From Flavobacteriaceae bacterium (GTDB taxonomy: Bacteria > Bacteroidota > Bacteroidia > Flavobacteriales > Flavobacteriaceae), in contig CANHRI010000008.1 of NCBI GenBank assembly GCA_947463515.1, forward strand, positions 1-64,000: a stretch of 64,000 nucleotides of DNA, read 5' to 3'. A model generated the notes under the pieces. The model was not told the origin of the DNA, ran no database searches, and worked only from the letters and a program-made list of their open reading frames with translations. Of this stretch, positions 52,925 to 62,027 are shown in pieces (the stretch's first letter is position 1; each line of letters begins with the position of its first letter). Made by a program: the position numbers and the translations under genes.

Positions 52925-55093
52925 TTATAGTTTCTCTTTTATAAAATTGGTCATTTTGGTGTAAAGTTGTAACCTCGTTTTCCCACCATAGATGCCGTGG
53001 TTTTTGTCGGGATAAATAGCCCAATCAAATTGTTTGTTGGCTTGCACCAACGCCTCAATCATTTGCATTGAATTTTGCACATGTACATTGTCATCGGCTG
53101 TTCCATGAATCAACAAGAAACTTCCTTTCAACTTACTCACGTGGTTGATGGGTGAATTCTCATCGTATCCCGAAGGGTTTTCTTGGGGTGTTTGTAAATA
53201 CCGCTCGGTGTAAATCGAGTCGTAAAAACGCCAGTTGGTTACGGGAGCCACGGCAATCGCCATTTTGAAAACGTCTGCTCCTTTAAACAAACAGTTGCTT
53301 GCCATAAAACCGCCATACGACCATCCGAAAATACCGATACGATTTTTATCAACATAGGCATAGTTACCTATTACCTTGGCGGCATCAATTTGATCCTCTA
53401 CTTCGTATTTCCCCAATTCTTTTTGCGTACATTTTTTGAAAGCTGCTCCTTTAAATCCAGTGCCTCGACCATCGACACAAACTGTAATATAGCCTTGTTG
53501 CGCCAACATCATAAACCAATAATCGTTGGTATCCAACCAGTCATTGGCCACTTGTTGCGAACCCGGACCCGAATATTGGTACATAAAAACGGGGTATTTT
53601 TTGGTGGCATCAAAATTTTTAGGCTTGATCATCCATGCGTTGAGTTGGTGTCCTTTTTCGGTAGTTAACACCAAAAACTCTTTGGTCGGCAAATCGTATT
53701 TTTTGAGTTTTTCGGTGAGCGCCGAATTTTCGACTATCATTTGTACTTGCGCTCCATCTTTGGCTTGATTTAAGGTATACGTTGTAGGTACGGTGGCAGA
53801 GGAATACGAATGGATAAAAAATTCAAAATTGGGACTAAAAGTCGCTGCACTCGTTCCCGCTTGATTACTCAACTTCACTTTCTTTTTACCGTCTAAGCCG
53901 ATACGGTAGACATCGCGCAGGGTTGAACCATTCTCGGTGGATTGATAGAAAACGGTTTTCGTTTTTTCATCAAAACCATAATAAGCGGTGACTTCCCAAT
54001 TGCCTTTGGTCACTTGATTTTTCAATTTTCCTGTTTTATCATAGAGATAAATGTGGTTCCATCCGTCTTTTTCGGAGGTCCAAATAAAACTGTTGTCTTT
54101 CAAAAACGTTAGGTTATCGGTAACATCCACATATGCATTGTCCTTTTCATTCAACACCACTTGGGCCATAGCCGTGGTTCCGTCAATAAACAATAAATCT
54201 AAACTGTTTTGATGGCGATTCAAGACTTGTGCACACAACACATTGGCGTCATTCGTCCAACGCATACGCGCAATATAAAAATCGTTGTATTGGGACAAAT
54301 TCACTTCTTTCTTTGCAGCTGTTTTTACATCGTAAATATGCAACGAAACCAATGCATTTTTTTCTCCCGCTTTGGGGTATTTGAAACGCTCTTGGTTGGG
54401 ATACAAATTTTTGCCGTAAACATCCATCGAAAATTCGGGCACTTCCCGTTCGTCAAATCGAATAAAAGCAATTTTTTGACTGTCCTTACTCCAATCAAAA
54501 GCACGCACAAAAGCAAACTCTTCCTCATACACCCAATCCGTAATCCCATTGATGATCGCATTCTTCTCTCCATCGGTGGTTAGGGCTGTGGATTGTCCCG
54601 ATGCGATATCATAGACATACAAATTATTGCTTTTGGCATACGCAATTTTTGTACCATCTGGCGAAAAGATAGGCTCTTGCACCTGTTCTAATACTTTGCG
54701 AAGGGACTTGGTCGGAACCTCATAAACATAGTAATCGGCCGTGAAAGAATGTCGATAAATAGGATTGGAATTGTTGGCAATCAAGATTTGTTTTTCATCC
54801 GAACTAAAGGTATAACTGTCGATACCATCGGATAAGGCTTTGTGATTTTTAGTATCCAAAAGCGTACTGATCTTATTTAAAGTAGCATAATCGTATAGGT
54901 CTATTTGCTGACTACGGGAACTGCGATCGGTATTCAACACCGTGTATTGATTGGACAACTTCATAGCCTGCAACTCATCCATCCCTTTGGCGCGAAAAGC
55001 ACCCGTGTAAATTTCTTCAATAGTTACCTTTTGCTGGGCTGAAGAGACAATCCCAACGAATAAAAATAAAGCAATAAGCCTTTTTACTAGCAT
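52925..55093 (-). CDS. Dipeptidyl peptidase IV family serine peptidase (S9)
   Basis: Releases dipeptides, usually Xaa-Pro, from the N-terminus of peptides in the periplasm. The 722 residues start with a signal peptide (MLVKRLIALFLFVGIVSSAQ). The beta-propeller half carries DWVYEEEFAF (about 182-191), whose paired glutamates hold the free amino end of the substrate. The hydrolase half has the triad S592 in GWSYGG, D667 in GTADDNVH and H699 in DKNHGI. Its place at the head of three POT transporter genes fits a route in which dipeptides are made outside and imported. Length fits bacterial DPP IV. Confidence 0.95.
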   Translation of the reverse strand: MLVKRLIALFLFVGIVSSAQQKVTIEEIYTGAFRAKGMDELQAMKLSNQYTVLNTDRSSRSQQIDLYDYATLNKISTLLDTKNHKALSDGIDSYTFSSDEKQILIANNSNPIYRHSFTADYYVYEVPTKSLRKVLEQVQEPIFSPDGTKIAYAKSNNLYVYDIASGQSTALTTDGEKNAIINGITDWVYEEEFAFVRAFDWSKDSQKIAFIRFDEREVPEFSMDVYGKNLYPNQERFKYPKAGEKNALVSLHIYDVKTAAKKEVNLSQYNDFYIARMRWTNDANVLCAQVLNRHQNSLDLLFIDGTTAMAQVVLNEKDNAYVDVTDNLTFLKDNSFIWTSEKDGWNHIYLYDKTGKLKNQVTKGNWEVTAYYGFDEKTKTVFYQSTENGSTLRDVYRIGLDGKKKVKLSNQAGTSAATFSPNFEFFIHSYSSATVPTTYTLNQAKDGAQVQMIVENSALTEKLKKYDLPTKEFLVLTTEKGHQLNAWMIKPKNFDATKKYPVFMYQYSGPGSQQVANDWLDTNDYWFMMLAQQGYITVCVDGRGTGFKGAAFKKCTQKELGKYEVEDQIDAAKVIGNYAYVDKNRIGIFGWSYGGFMASNCLFKGADVFKMAIAVAPVTNWRFYDSIYTERYLQTPQENPSGYDENSPINHVSKLKGSFLLIHGTADDNVHVQNSMQMIEALVQANKQFDWAIYPDKNHGIYGGKTRLQLYTKMTNFIKEKL

Positions 55094-55260
55094 AATTCAA
55101 AAAATGAAAATTATCGAGTCCAATTTTAATGAAAAAAAAGCAAACTACCTTATTTTTTTAGCCAAAATACAACTAAACAAGGCATTTTATTTCCTTAAAA
55201 TTACGTCATTAAAAGGGTTGAAGATGTATCTTTGTTGTACTAAATTATAATCGATTGAAA
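55094..55260. other. Divergent promoter region between DPP IV and HMG-CoA reductase genes
   Basis: AT-rich, 167 bases, no gene. It contains TATCTTTG at 55227-55234, a -7 box for the plus-strand reductase gene. I see no good box for the DPP IV gene. Confidence 0.5.
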
Positions 55261-56598
55261 ATGAATCAAGCCGTTTCAGGTTTTTCTAAATTATCCAAAG
55301 AGGAAAAAATCCAATGGATCGCGCAAACCTATTTCCATACCCCAGAAGAAGCTGAAAAAATCTTCAAACAATACTGGAACCAGGATGCCAAACTGCAACA
55401 ATTGCACGATGAATTTATCGAAAATACCATCACCAATTTCTACCTCCCGATGGGTATCGCGCCCAACTTCAATATCAACGGCACCTACTTCTCTGTGCCG
55501 ATGGTTATCGAAGAAAGTTCGGTCGTAGCCGCCGCAGCCAAAGCAGCCAAATTTTGGAGCACCCGTGGCGGATTCAAAACCGAAGTTATAGCCACGGAAA
55601 AAATCGGGCAGGTACACTTTTTGTTCCCAGGCGAGGCACAAAAACTCCAAGCCTTTTTTGAAAAAAACAAAACCGTTTTCTTGACCGAAACCGAACCCAT
55701 TACGCGTAACATGAACAAACGGGGTGGCGGAATTTTGGACATTGAACTCCGCGATAAAAGTGCCGAATTAGCGCAGTATTTCCAGCTGCATGTTGCCTTC
55801 AACACCAAAGACAGTATGGGGGCCAATTTCATCAACTCCTGTCTGGAACAAATGGCCAAAACCTTATGCCGTTTGGCCGCTGAGGAACCAACATTTACCG
55901 AGACCGAAAAAGCCATTACCATCGTGATGAGCATTTTATCAAATTATGTCCCTAATTGTGTTGTGCGTGCCGAAGTCTCTTGTCCCGTAGCCGATTTGGC
56001 CGAAAATGTTCCCCCAGGCAGACCGGGAGCTATCGTAAACGGACATGCTTTTGCTGAAAAATTTGTGCAGGCAGTAACCATTGCCGAAATCGAACCTTTC
56101 CGTGCTGTTACCCACAACAAAGGGATAATGAACGGTATCGATGCGGTTGTTTTGGCCACGGGCAATGACTTTAGAGCCGTAGAAGCGGGTATTCACGCCT
56201 ATGCGTCGCGAAACGGAAAATACAGTAGTTTATCGCATGCCAAAATCGAAAATGACCTCTTTACCTTTTGGATGGACGTACCCCTAGCCTTAGGAACGGT
56301 GGGTGGTCTCACCTCATTGCATCCGCTAGTGAAATTGGCCTTAGAGATTCTGGGCAAACCCACAGCGCAAGAGTTGATGCAAATCGTTGCAGCGACCGGC
56401 TTGGCGCAAAACTTTGCCGCCTTACGTTCGTTAACGACGACCGGAATTCAAGAAGGACACATGAAAATGCACTTAAACAATATCTTAAATCAATACCAAG
56501 CCACAGCCGACGAACGGAAAGCCATTCACGCACATTTTGCCGAGCTAACCGTTACCCATGCCTCGGTGGTGGAATTGATTGAACAACTTCGGAAGTAA
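55261..56598 (+). CDS. Class II (degradative-type) hydroxymethylglutaryl-CoA reductase
   Basis: Interconverts HMG-CoA and mevalonate. The 445 residues start at ATG 55261; a TTG two codons earlier is less likely. Family features are ENTITNFYLPMGIAPNF, MVIEESSVVAAAAKAAKFWS, KDSMGANFINSCLEQM (the DxMGxN element), THNKGIMNGIDAVVLATGND, GTVGGLTSLHPLVKLALEILG and the catalytic-histidine end EGHMKMHL. Class II enzymes are named degradative, but in flavobacteria they supply the mevalonate pathway for isoprenoids, so a biosynthetic role is likely. A GHMP kinase gene follows after 134 bases. Confidence 0.95.
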   Translation: MNQAVSGFSKLSKEEKIQWIAQTYFHTPEEAEKIFKQYWNQDAKLQQLHDEFIENTITNFYLPMGIAPNFNINGTYFSVPMVIEESSVVAAAAKAAKFWSTRGGFKTEVIATEKIGQVHFLFPGEAQKLQAFFEKNKTVFLTETEPITRNMNKRGGGILDIELRDKSAELAQYFQLHVAFNTKDSMGANFINSCLEQMAKTLCRLAAEEPTFTETEKAITIVMSILSNYVPNCVVRAEVSCPVADLAENVPPGRPGAIVNGHAFAEKFVQAVTIAEIEPFRAVTHNKGIMNGIDAVVLATGNDFRAVEAGIHAYASRNGKYSSLSHAKIENDLFTFWMDVPLALGTVGGLTSLHPLVKLALEILGKPTAQELMQIVAATGLAQNFAALRSLTTTGIQEGHMKMHLNNILNQYQATADERKAIHAHFAELTVTHASVVELIEQLRK

Positions 56599-56619
56599 AA
56601 TAAGGAGCAAGAACAAGCG

Positions 56620-56715
56620 CTTCTTGCACCACACCCCTCCGGCTTTCGCCTGTATCTCCCCCTCCTCGCGTCGGGGGAGGATATCGGCTCTATCCGGGCT
56701 AATTAGAAAAACTAC
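56620..56715. repeat. GC-rich palindromic intergenic element (possible degenerate dispersed repeat)
   Basis: Between the reductase and kinase genes, ACCCCTCCGGCTTTCGCC and CTCCCCCTCCTCGCGTCGGG stand out as GC-rich against AT-rich spacers. CTCCCCC (56656-56662) pairs with GGGGGAG (56673-56679), and CCGGCT and CCGGGCT elements flank it. Similar elements are scattered in some Bacteroidota genomes as I recall, but only one copy is in this window. Confidence 0.45.
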
Positions 56716-56732
56716 ATTCCAAAACACGCAAC

Positions 56733-57650
56733 ATGAAACAATCGTTTTATAGCAACGGAAAACTACTCATCACAGGCGAATATGTCGTTTTGGACGGGGC
56801 ACAAGCGCTAGCCTTACCGACACGCTTTGGACAAACCCTACATATCCGTTCGGGCGAAAACCAATGCATGCAATGGACCAGTTTTGATCACGACAAAAGC
56901 CGCTGGTTTGAAGCCACCATTCCATTTGAATCCATTCAACGGAAAACAAAAATAGATGCCGCAGCAAACATAAAAAATACGCTGATTGACATTCTCCATG
57001 AAGCTTACCAAATGAATGCTGAGTTTTTGCATGAAGCGACGGGTTACCATATCGAAACCGAATTAAGTTTTCCAAAAAACTGGGGATTAGGCACCTCCTC
57101 TACCTTGATTAATAATATCGCTCAATGGGCACAAGTGGATGCCTTTACGCTGTTAAAACGAAGTTTCGGAGGTAGTGGCTATGATGTAGCTTGTGCGCAA
57201 AACAACGCCCCTATACTCTATCAATTGCAAAACGAGCAACCCATTATTCAATCGGTGACTTTTGCACCAGCCTTTACTGAACATCTCTTTTTTGTATACC
57301 TCAATCAAAAAAGAAATTCCAAAGCGGCCATCGCGTCCTATTTGGACAAACAAGGCGATATTGAAAAAACGATTCTACACATCAATGCCATTACCCAACG
57401 CGTAGTCGCGGCACAACATCCCAAAGATTTTGCGGAAGCATTGCGGGAACATGAAATCGCTATGAGTAATGTACTCGAAGAAATGACTATTCAAGAAGCA
57501 CTATTTCCGGATTTTGAGGGCGTGATTAAAAGTTTGGGCGCTTGGGGCGGTGATTTTGTCTTGGCCGTTTCCAAAGAAAACCCAACGGATTACTTCACCG
57601 AAAAAGGATACCCTGTGGTGGTTCCCTATGCAAAAATGATTCTTTCCTAA
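56733..57650 (+). CDS. GYDIA-type GHMP kinase
   Basis: A small-molecule kinase of the GHMP superfamily (galacto-, homoserine, mevalonate, phosphomevalonate kinases). The 305 residues start MKQSFYSNGKLLITGEYVVLDGAQALALP, show the ATP loop PKNWGLGTSSTLINNIA and the GSGYDVACA motif close to GYDIA that names the subgroup. Its neighbour is HMG-CoA reductase, so a phosphorylation step of the mevalonate pathway is the best guess; which one (mevalonate or phosphomevalonate) cannot be decided from sequence. A strong terminator follows. Confidence 0.88.
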   Translation: MKQSFYSNGKLLITGEYVVLDGAQALALPTRFGQTLHIRSGENQCMQWTSFDHDKSRWFEATIPFESIQRKTKIDAAANIKNTLIDILHEAYQMNAEFLHEATGYHIETELSFPKNWGLGTSSTLINNIAQWAQVDAFTLLKRSFGGSGYDVACAQNNAPILYQLQNEQPIIQSVTFAPAFTEHLFFVYLNQKRNSKAAIASYLDKQGDIEKTILHINAITQRVVAAQHPKDFAEALREHEIAMSNVLEEMTIQEALFPDFEGVIKSLGAWGGDFVLAVSKENPTDYFTEKGYPVVVPYAKMILS

Positions 57651-57652
57651 AT

Positions 57653-57687
57653 AAAAAAATCCCGAAGTAGCTCTTCGGGATTTTTTA
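57653..57687. terminator. Bidirectional terminator between the GHMP kinase and PpiD-like genes
   Basis: AAAAAATCCCGAAG, loop TAGCT and CTTCGGGATTTTTT make a perfect stem of about 14 pairs. Confidence 0.93.
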
Positions 57688-57703
57688 TGTATTTCACTAT
57701 CTT

Positions 57704-59794
57704 TTAATAGAATTCTACACGATTGTCTTGAATATCGGCTGCATTACGCAACGTTGGAATCACACGATTCGAGTTTTGTGCTGCTTGTTGCTTCAAACGC
57801 GTAACATAATCATCATACTTCGCGATTTTCGGTGCTTTAGTCACCGCTTTGGTTTTTACTACATACACCCCAGATACGCCTTCAATAGGCTCAGAAATTT
57901 TATTCTTAGGTGTTCCAAAAGCAGTACCTACTACTTTCGCTTCCATACCTACGCTTGGAAGCATCGGACTCTCAATAGAAACTGCAGGAATATTCATCAC
58001 CGTAGTTTTATTGGCTTTAGCAATAGCTTCCAAAGAACTACCTTTCATTTTAGCGATAATCAATTGCGCTTTCTTTTCATTTTTAAGAATGCCCTCCACT
58101 GAAGGACGTGCATCTTCAATCGGTGTTAACCCTTTTGGATTAATTTTTTTCAAACGTGCGATAACGTGGCCAACATTGGTTACTTCAAAACGTTTCACAT
58201 CGCCAATAGCCGTGTCTTCACTGTAAGCCCATTTTACTACTTGGCGTTGATTACCAGCAGCCCCTAGAGCTTCGTCCATTGCCTTAGCTTTAATTGATTC
58301 TACTTTTAAACCTGATTTTTTTGCAAGTTTAGCAAAATCACCAGAAGCAGCGTCCATTTCAAATTGAGTGGCTTTGGTATACGCTTCATTAGTAGTGGCT
58401 TCAGAAGGTTGAATTTTTTGGGCAATGGTAGCCAAACGAATACCGTCTTGCTTGTCGGTAACATTGATGATATGGAATCCAAATTCAGACTCAACCAAAC
58501 CGATTGTTCCCACAGGATTATTGAATACAAAATCGTTGAAAGGTTTCACCATTTGGTTGGGACCGAAATATCCTAAATCACCGCCTTGTTGGGCCGATGA
58601 ATCATCCGAATTGGTTAATGCTAACATCATAAAGGAACCAGGATTTGCTTTCGCTTGTGCCAATAAACTTTCGGCTTTAACTTTAGCTTCTTCTTTGGTT
58701 CTTTTTTCTTTTTTCTGAACGCGATCAATACCTTCCCAACTAATCAAGATATGACTTGCTTTAGCTTTTTCATTGGCTTTACGCCCCATCATTTTACTCA
58801 AACAATAGTAATCGCCATCTACATAAGGACCATAAATTTCACCATTTGGCAAGTTAACCAATGCATCGGCCACTGCTGCAGGCAATTGTTGTTTGGTCAC
58901 GTAAGTTGAATCGTAAGAACGATCAGAATTATTAGCTACAAATTCAGCTACATTAGTAGTTGTTCTGAAGCCAGGTAACGTGTCGTTTTTACCTGTTTCT
59001 TTGTTGTACTCTACTGTAGCATTTAACAACGCCATTAATTTTGCTTTGGCTTCCTCTTGATCTTTATTAGAAGGTTTATCTTCTACCAATACATACTCGA
59101 TTTCACGACTTTCTTCCGCTTTGAAACGCTTTTCGTGTTTTTGCATGTAGGCCGTGATATCTTCATCGGTTACTTTTACTTCACTATCTTTAATCGAAGA
59201 GTACATTACGCCAACGTAGTCAAAGTCCACTTTATCCTGTTCCAAAGCATATTTGAATTTTCCTTCTACCTGAGTCACATACATCCCGGCTTTCACTAGA
59301 GTGTTATAGATTTGGAATTTTCCATTAAGCTCCATGTCCTTTTCTTGTTGCTCGAACATTTTGGCTTGCTCAGGATTGTTTTTGAAAAACTCTTTGAATT
59401 TATTCAAATCAAATTTTCCTTTGTTTTGGAACATTGGGTTAGCACCGATATTTGGATCTTTTTTAAAGGTTTCCAATTTGAAGGTTTCGCCCACACGAAC
59501 TCCCGCTTTGTCAAACTGATCTACCAAAAGTGTTTTATTCACTTCAATATCCCAAGTTTGGTTAGCAGCTTGCGTCTGAGTCATTTGACCCCCTTGCCCA
59601 CTTTTTTCAAGATTCGCTACTTTAACTCTAAAATCTTCGAAGGCGATATCTTTTCCATTAACGCTTCCTACATCATGCGATTGTTGGCTCAATCCGTTGG
59701 TAAACAAATCTTGCACCACAAAAGCCAATAAGGCAAAACCAATAATCAGTAAAAGCAATCCGGAACGATTTCTAATTTTCTGTAAAACTGCCAT
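57704..59794 (-). CDS. PpiD-like membrane-anchored peptidyl-prolyl isomerase (SurA-N domain)
   Basis: Periplasmic folding factor of 696 residues held by one N-terminal helix (about 11-30, GLLLLIIGFALLAFVVQDLF). The SurA-N/PpiD chaperone domain spans about 35-240 (with VNGKDIAFEDFRVKV, LEKSGQGGQ). A parvulin-type domain follows at about 345-450: KASHILISWEG, AKANPGSFMMLALTNSDD, GGDLGYFGPNQMVKPFNDFVF, GTIGLVESEFGFHIINV. A third C-terminal part is rotamase-like but weaker. It probably assists outer membrane protein folding. Confidence 0.93.
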   Translation of the reverse strand: MAVLQKIRNRSGLLLLIIGFALLAFVVQDLFTNGLSQQSHDVGSVNGKDIAFEDFRVKVANLEKSGQGGQMTQTQAANQTWDIEVNKTLLVDQFDKAGVRVGETFKLETFKKDPNIGANPMFQNKGKFDLNKFKEFFKNNPEQAKMFEQQEKDMELNGKFQIYNTLVKAGMYVTQVEGKFKYALEQDKVDFDYVGVMYSSIKDSEVKVTDEDITAYMQKHEKRFKAEESREIEYVLVEDKPSNKDQEEAKAKLMALLNATVEYNKETGKNDTLPGFRTTTNVAEFVANNSDRSYDSTYVTKQQLPAAVADALVNLPNGEIYGPYVDGDYYCLSKMMGRKANEKAKASHILISWEGIDRVQKKEKRTKEEAKVKAESLLAQAKANPGSFMMLALTNSDDSSAQQGGDLGYFGPNQMVKPFNDFVFNNPVGTIGLVESEFGFHIINVTDKQDGIRLATIAQKIQPSEATTNEAYTKATQFEMDAASGDFAKLAKKSGLKVESIKAKAMDEALGAAGNQRQVVKWAYSEDTAIGDVKRFEVTNVGHVIARLKKINPKGLTPIEDARPSVEGILKNEKKAQLIIAKMKGSSLEAIAKANKTTVMNIPAVSIESPMLPSVGMEAKVVGTAFGTPKNKISEPIEGVSGVYVVKTKAVTKAPKIAKYDDYVTRLKQQAAQNSNRVIPTLRNAADIQDNRVEFY

Positions 59795-60027
59795 TGTATC
59801 TACTATATTTTTATTTCAGTCTGCGAAAATACAATTATCTATGAAATAATTACAATCGTAGTTGGATAATTTACGCTTGAAAGCGATTTTTTTTTGAATG
59901 ATTTCAAATCGAACGATTACGCTACCAATTTTTCAAATTTTGATAGTAAATTAGGAAAGTTTTTAGCCTTAATTTATCCTATTTTAAAAAGAATAAGGGC
60001 TTCAACTGACTGAAAATTGGGTGATTT

Positions 60028-60228
60028 TTATTTTCTGCCTTGGGCGTTTTGACGGTCTTGGAATTTTTTGGCAAAATGGCGTCGAAAAAAGAATAAAAAA
60101 AGAGAAACTAGAGCAATCCCAACACTGATCCAAGGTTTGGGCTCGTCGTTCCAATGGGTAATCGCATCAAAAGCAAAAATTCCTGCCGCCACCAAATACA
60201 AGTATTGTGTAATTTTTAAATAGCCCAT
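60028..60228 (-). CDS. Small two-helix membrane protein downstream of lptC
   Basis: A 66-residue protein of unknown function. Two hydrophobic segments are seen, at about residues 8-22 (QYLYLVAAGIFAFDA) and 33-49 (WISVGIALVSLFLFFFRR), followed by a strongly basic tail (RRHFAKKFQDRQNAQGRK) that should stay in the cytoplasm. It begins 3 bases after the lptC stop, so it is translated with it. Confidence 0.8.
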   Translation of the reverse strand: MGYLKITQYLYLVAAGIFAFDAITHWNDEPKPWISVGIALVSLFLFFFRRHFAKKFQDRQNAQGRK

Positions 60229-60231
60229 ATT

Positions 60232-60774
60232 TTACTCTGTTTTATCCAACGCACCCGAAACGCGTTGCGAGTTTATAATTTTTAAATCTTTGCTAAAATC
60301 GACTCCTTCACCATACGAAACCCCTTTGGGATCGGTGAATTTATAGCGACTTTCGGTAAAAAACCATTCGTTTTTTTGATCAAAATAAAGTTGCTCCGTT
60401 TCAAATACTTGACCCGCTGTGTTACTGATTTTTACACTCCCTTGAAGATCAAACAAGTCGGTATCTTTAAAACTCACTGCATATTTTGCTGTAACAAACG
60501 TGGGCACACCTTTGTTATCGTAAAGGGTAACGCGAACCCCTTTTGGAAATTCGGTGTAAGGATATTTTACGGTAGCATAATCAAGCATTTTGGGACTCTC
60601 CAGCACCGATTTAATGCGCCCCGAATCGGTGTATTTGACATGAATAGAATCGGCATCACCGCTGGGCGTAAATTCGGCATACACTGATTTTTGGACTTCA
60701 CGCAACTTGCTTTCACAAGCCAAAGTGCTCCAAAAAACAATAAAAACACCGAGTATCCCTAGCGCTTTTTTCAT
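60232..60774 (-). CDS. lptC: LPS export ABC transporter periplasmic protein LptC
   Basis: Bridge protein that passes LPS from the inner membrane LptBFG transporter to LptA. From MKKALGILGVFIVFWSTLACE it is 180 residues, with a lipoprotein-type cysteine at the end of the signal, unlike the membrane-helix LptC of E. coli; an in-frame ATG 30 bases upstream is rejected because it lies within the previous gene. The beta-jellyroll LPS-binding fold shows SGRIKSVLESPKMLDYATVK, TVYDNKG-like VTLYDNKGVPTFVTAKYAVS, DTDLFDLQGSVKI and GQVFETEQLYFDQKNEWF. Its ATG shares one base with the stop of the TPR gene (TAATG). Confidence 0.92.
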   Translation of the reverse strand: MKKALGILGVFIVFWSTLACESKLREVQKSVYAEFTPSGDADSIHVKYTDSGRIKSVLESPKMLDYATVKYPYTEFPKGVRVTLYDNKGVPTFVTAKYAVSFKDTDLFDLQGSVKISNTAGQVFETEQLYFDQKNEWFFTESRYKFTDPKGVSYGEGVDFSKDLKIINSQRVSGALDKTE

Positions 60775-62012
60775 TACCAAGTAACGGTTTGATTGATCCA
60801 GCACCCTACGGCTACAGTTGTTTTTTTACCATTAGGCGTGGTGACATTTTTACGATACTCTTGAGCCTTCTTCTGGGCGGCTGAGGCAAATCTTTTATCT
60901 GCTTCTGCGGCTTTTAAAACCGTTTTGGCAGCCAGTACATATACGGCTTCGGCAGATTTACCCTCCAAATCACATTCTTTTATGGCACTAACATACACCT
61001 CGCCCATTAAGAAGCTAACTTTTGCATTCTTGGGATCAGCAATCTGAGCTTTTTCAAGATAGTTCATTGCCGCTTTATTATCACTTCCCAAGAGATAGAT
61101 GGCAACTTGACAGGCGCGAAGCGACTTTAACGTATTTTGTTTCTCCAAGGTTAAGGATTCATCAAAATAGGCCAATGCTTTGTCTAAACTTCCTTGATTT
61201 TTGAGTGCAACGGCATAATAATAAGCTGTAGCAGCATTTTTCTCTAATTGATGCGATTGTTCAGCGCGTGTTAGAAAAATGGGATCCATTTCACAAAACT
61301 TAGCCAAAGCTTCTACCAATCCTTGAATCCAAAAAGGATTTGACAACTCTTTTTCATCCGCTTTGTGTGCAAAGGCATCCAAACTCATTCGATTCAATTG
61401 ATCTTTCAAACGTACTTGCATCGTTTGAAGAAGCGCATCATATTCTGAGGAGAACTCTGGAAACTTTAAACGATTTACAGTACACTTGGCAGCCACGTCA
61501 AAATAGAGCGCAAGCAATTTCTGTTCACCATTTTCCTCTTTGTAAAAATTTTGATATTGCACTTCAAAATAGGCCAATAGATAGGATGGCTCGCGAAAAG
61601 ACTCTCTTTTTTCTCTAAAGGCAAGATCAAATGCTTTTTTTATTTGTTCCGTTTTAAAACCCTCTTTGTAAGAATACATTATAAAAGCAACTTTGGAATA
61701 CGTTTCAAAACCATTGTTAGGAAACAACGTATTGTACTGATTATAGTATCCAAGAAGAGCATCAACTTCTATTTTCTTTGATTTTGGGTCATTTACATTC
61801 TCAATGGAAGCCGTGTAAATAACCTCTCCTTTTTTGAATTCAGCTTCCGTCTTACTTTCACATTGAGCAAGATAATTTTTCCATAACACGGATGCTTCCT
61901 CAAAATTCTTCAAGTTAATGGCTGAATCAAAATCTTTTGATAGCGTACAATCTTTTTGACCAAAAACGGCAGCACAAAAAATAAACATCCATAAAGTCCA
62001 ATATATTCTCAT
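60774..62012 (-). CDS. Secreted tetratricopeptide-repeat protein
   Basis: A 412-residue protein with signal peptide MRIYWTLWMFIFCAAVFGQ, so it acts in the periplasm. TPR-like helices are visible, for example AATAYYYAVALKNQGSLDKALAYFDESLTL and KAAMNYLEKAQIADPKNAKVSFLMGEVY in pieces (about residues 255-340). A periplasmic protein-binding scaffold is likely, and its lptC coupling hints at an envelope-transport role. It overlaps the lptC start by one base and follows the outer membrane protein gene by 15 bases. Confidence 0.87.
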   Translation of the reverse strand: MRIYWTLWMFIFCAAVFGQKDCTLSKDFDSAINLKNFEEASVLWKNYLAQCESKTEAEFKKGEVIYTASIENVNDPKSKKIEVDALLGYYNQYNTLFPNNGFETYSKVAFIMYSYKEGFKTEQIKKAFDLAFREKRESFREPSYLLAYFEVQYQNFYKEENGEQKLLALYFDVAAKCTVNRLKFPEFSSEYDALLQTMQVRLKDQLNRMSLDAFAHKADEKELSNPFWIQGLVEALAKFCEMDPIFLTRAEQSHQLEKNAATAYYYAVALKNQGSLDKALAYFDESLTLEKQNTLKSLRACQVAIYLLGSDNKAAMNYLEKAQIADPKNAKVSFLMGEVYVSAIKECDLEGKSAEAVYVLAAKTVLKAAEADKRFASAAQKKAQEYRKNVTTPNGKKTTVAVGCWINQTVTW

Positions 62013-62027
62013 TGCTTATGCATTTAA

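Noticed and set aside
55291-56196. Several antisense frames opposite HMG-CoA reductase
   Set aside because: The reductase motifs are complete on the plus strand. These frames have no known motif.
56620-56715. Rho-independent terminator between the reductase and kinase genes
   Set aside because: The stem is followed by no T tract on either strand, so I call it a repeat-like element instead.
57728-58226. Two overlapping plus-strand frames opposite the PpiD-like gene
   Set aside because: They are shadows of a well-supported minus-strand gene with a normal parvulin domain.
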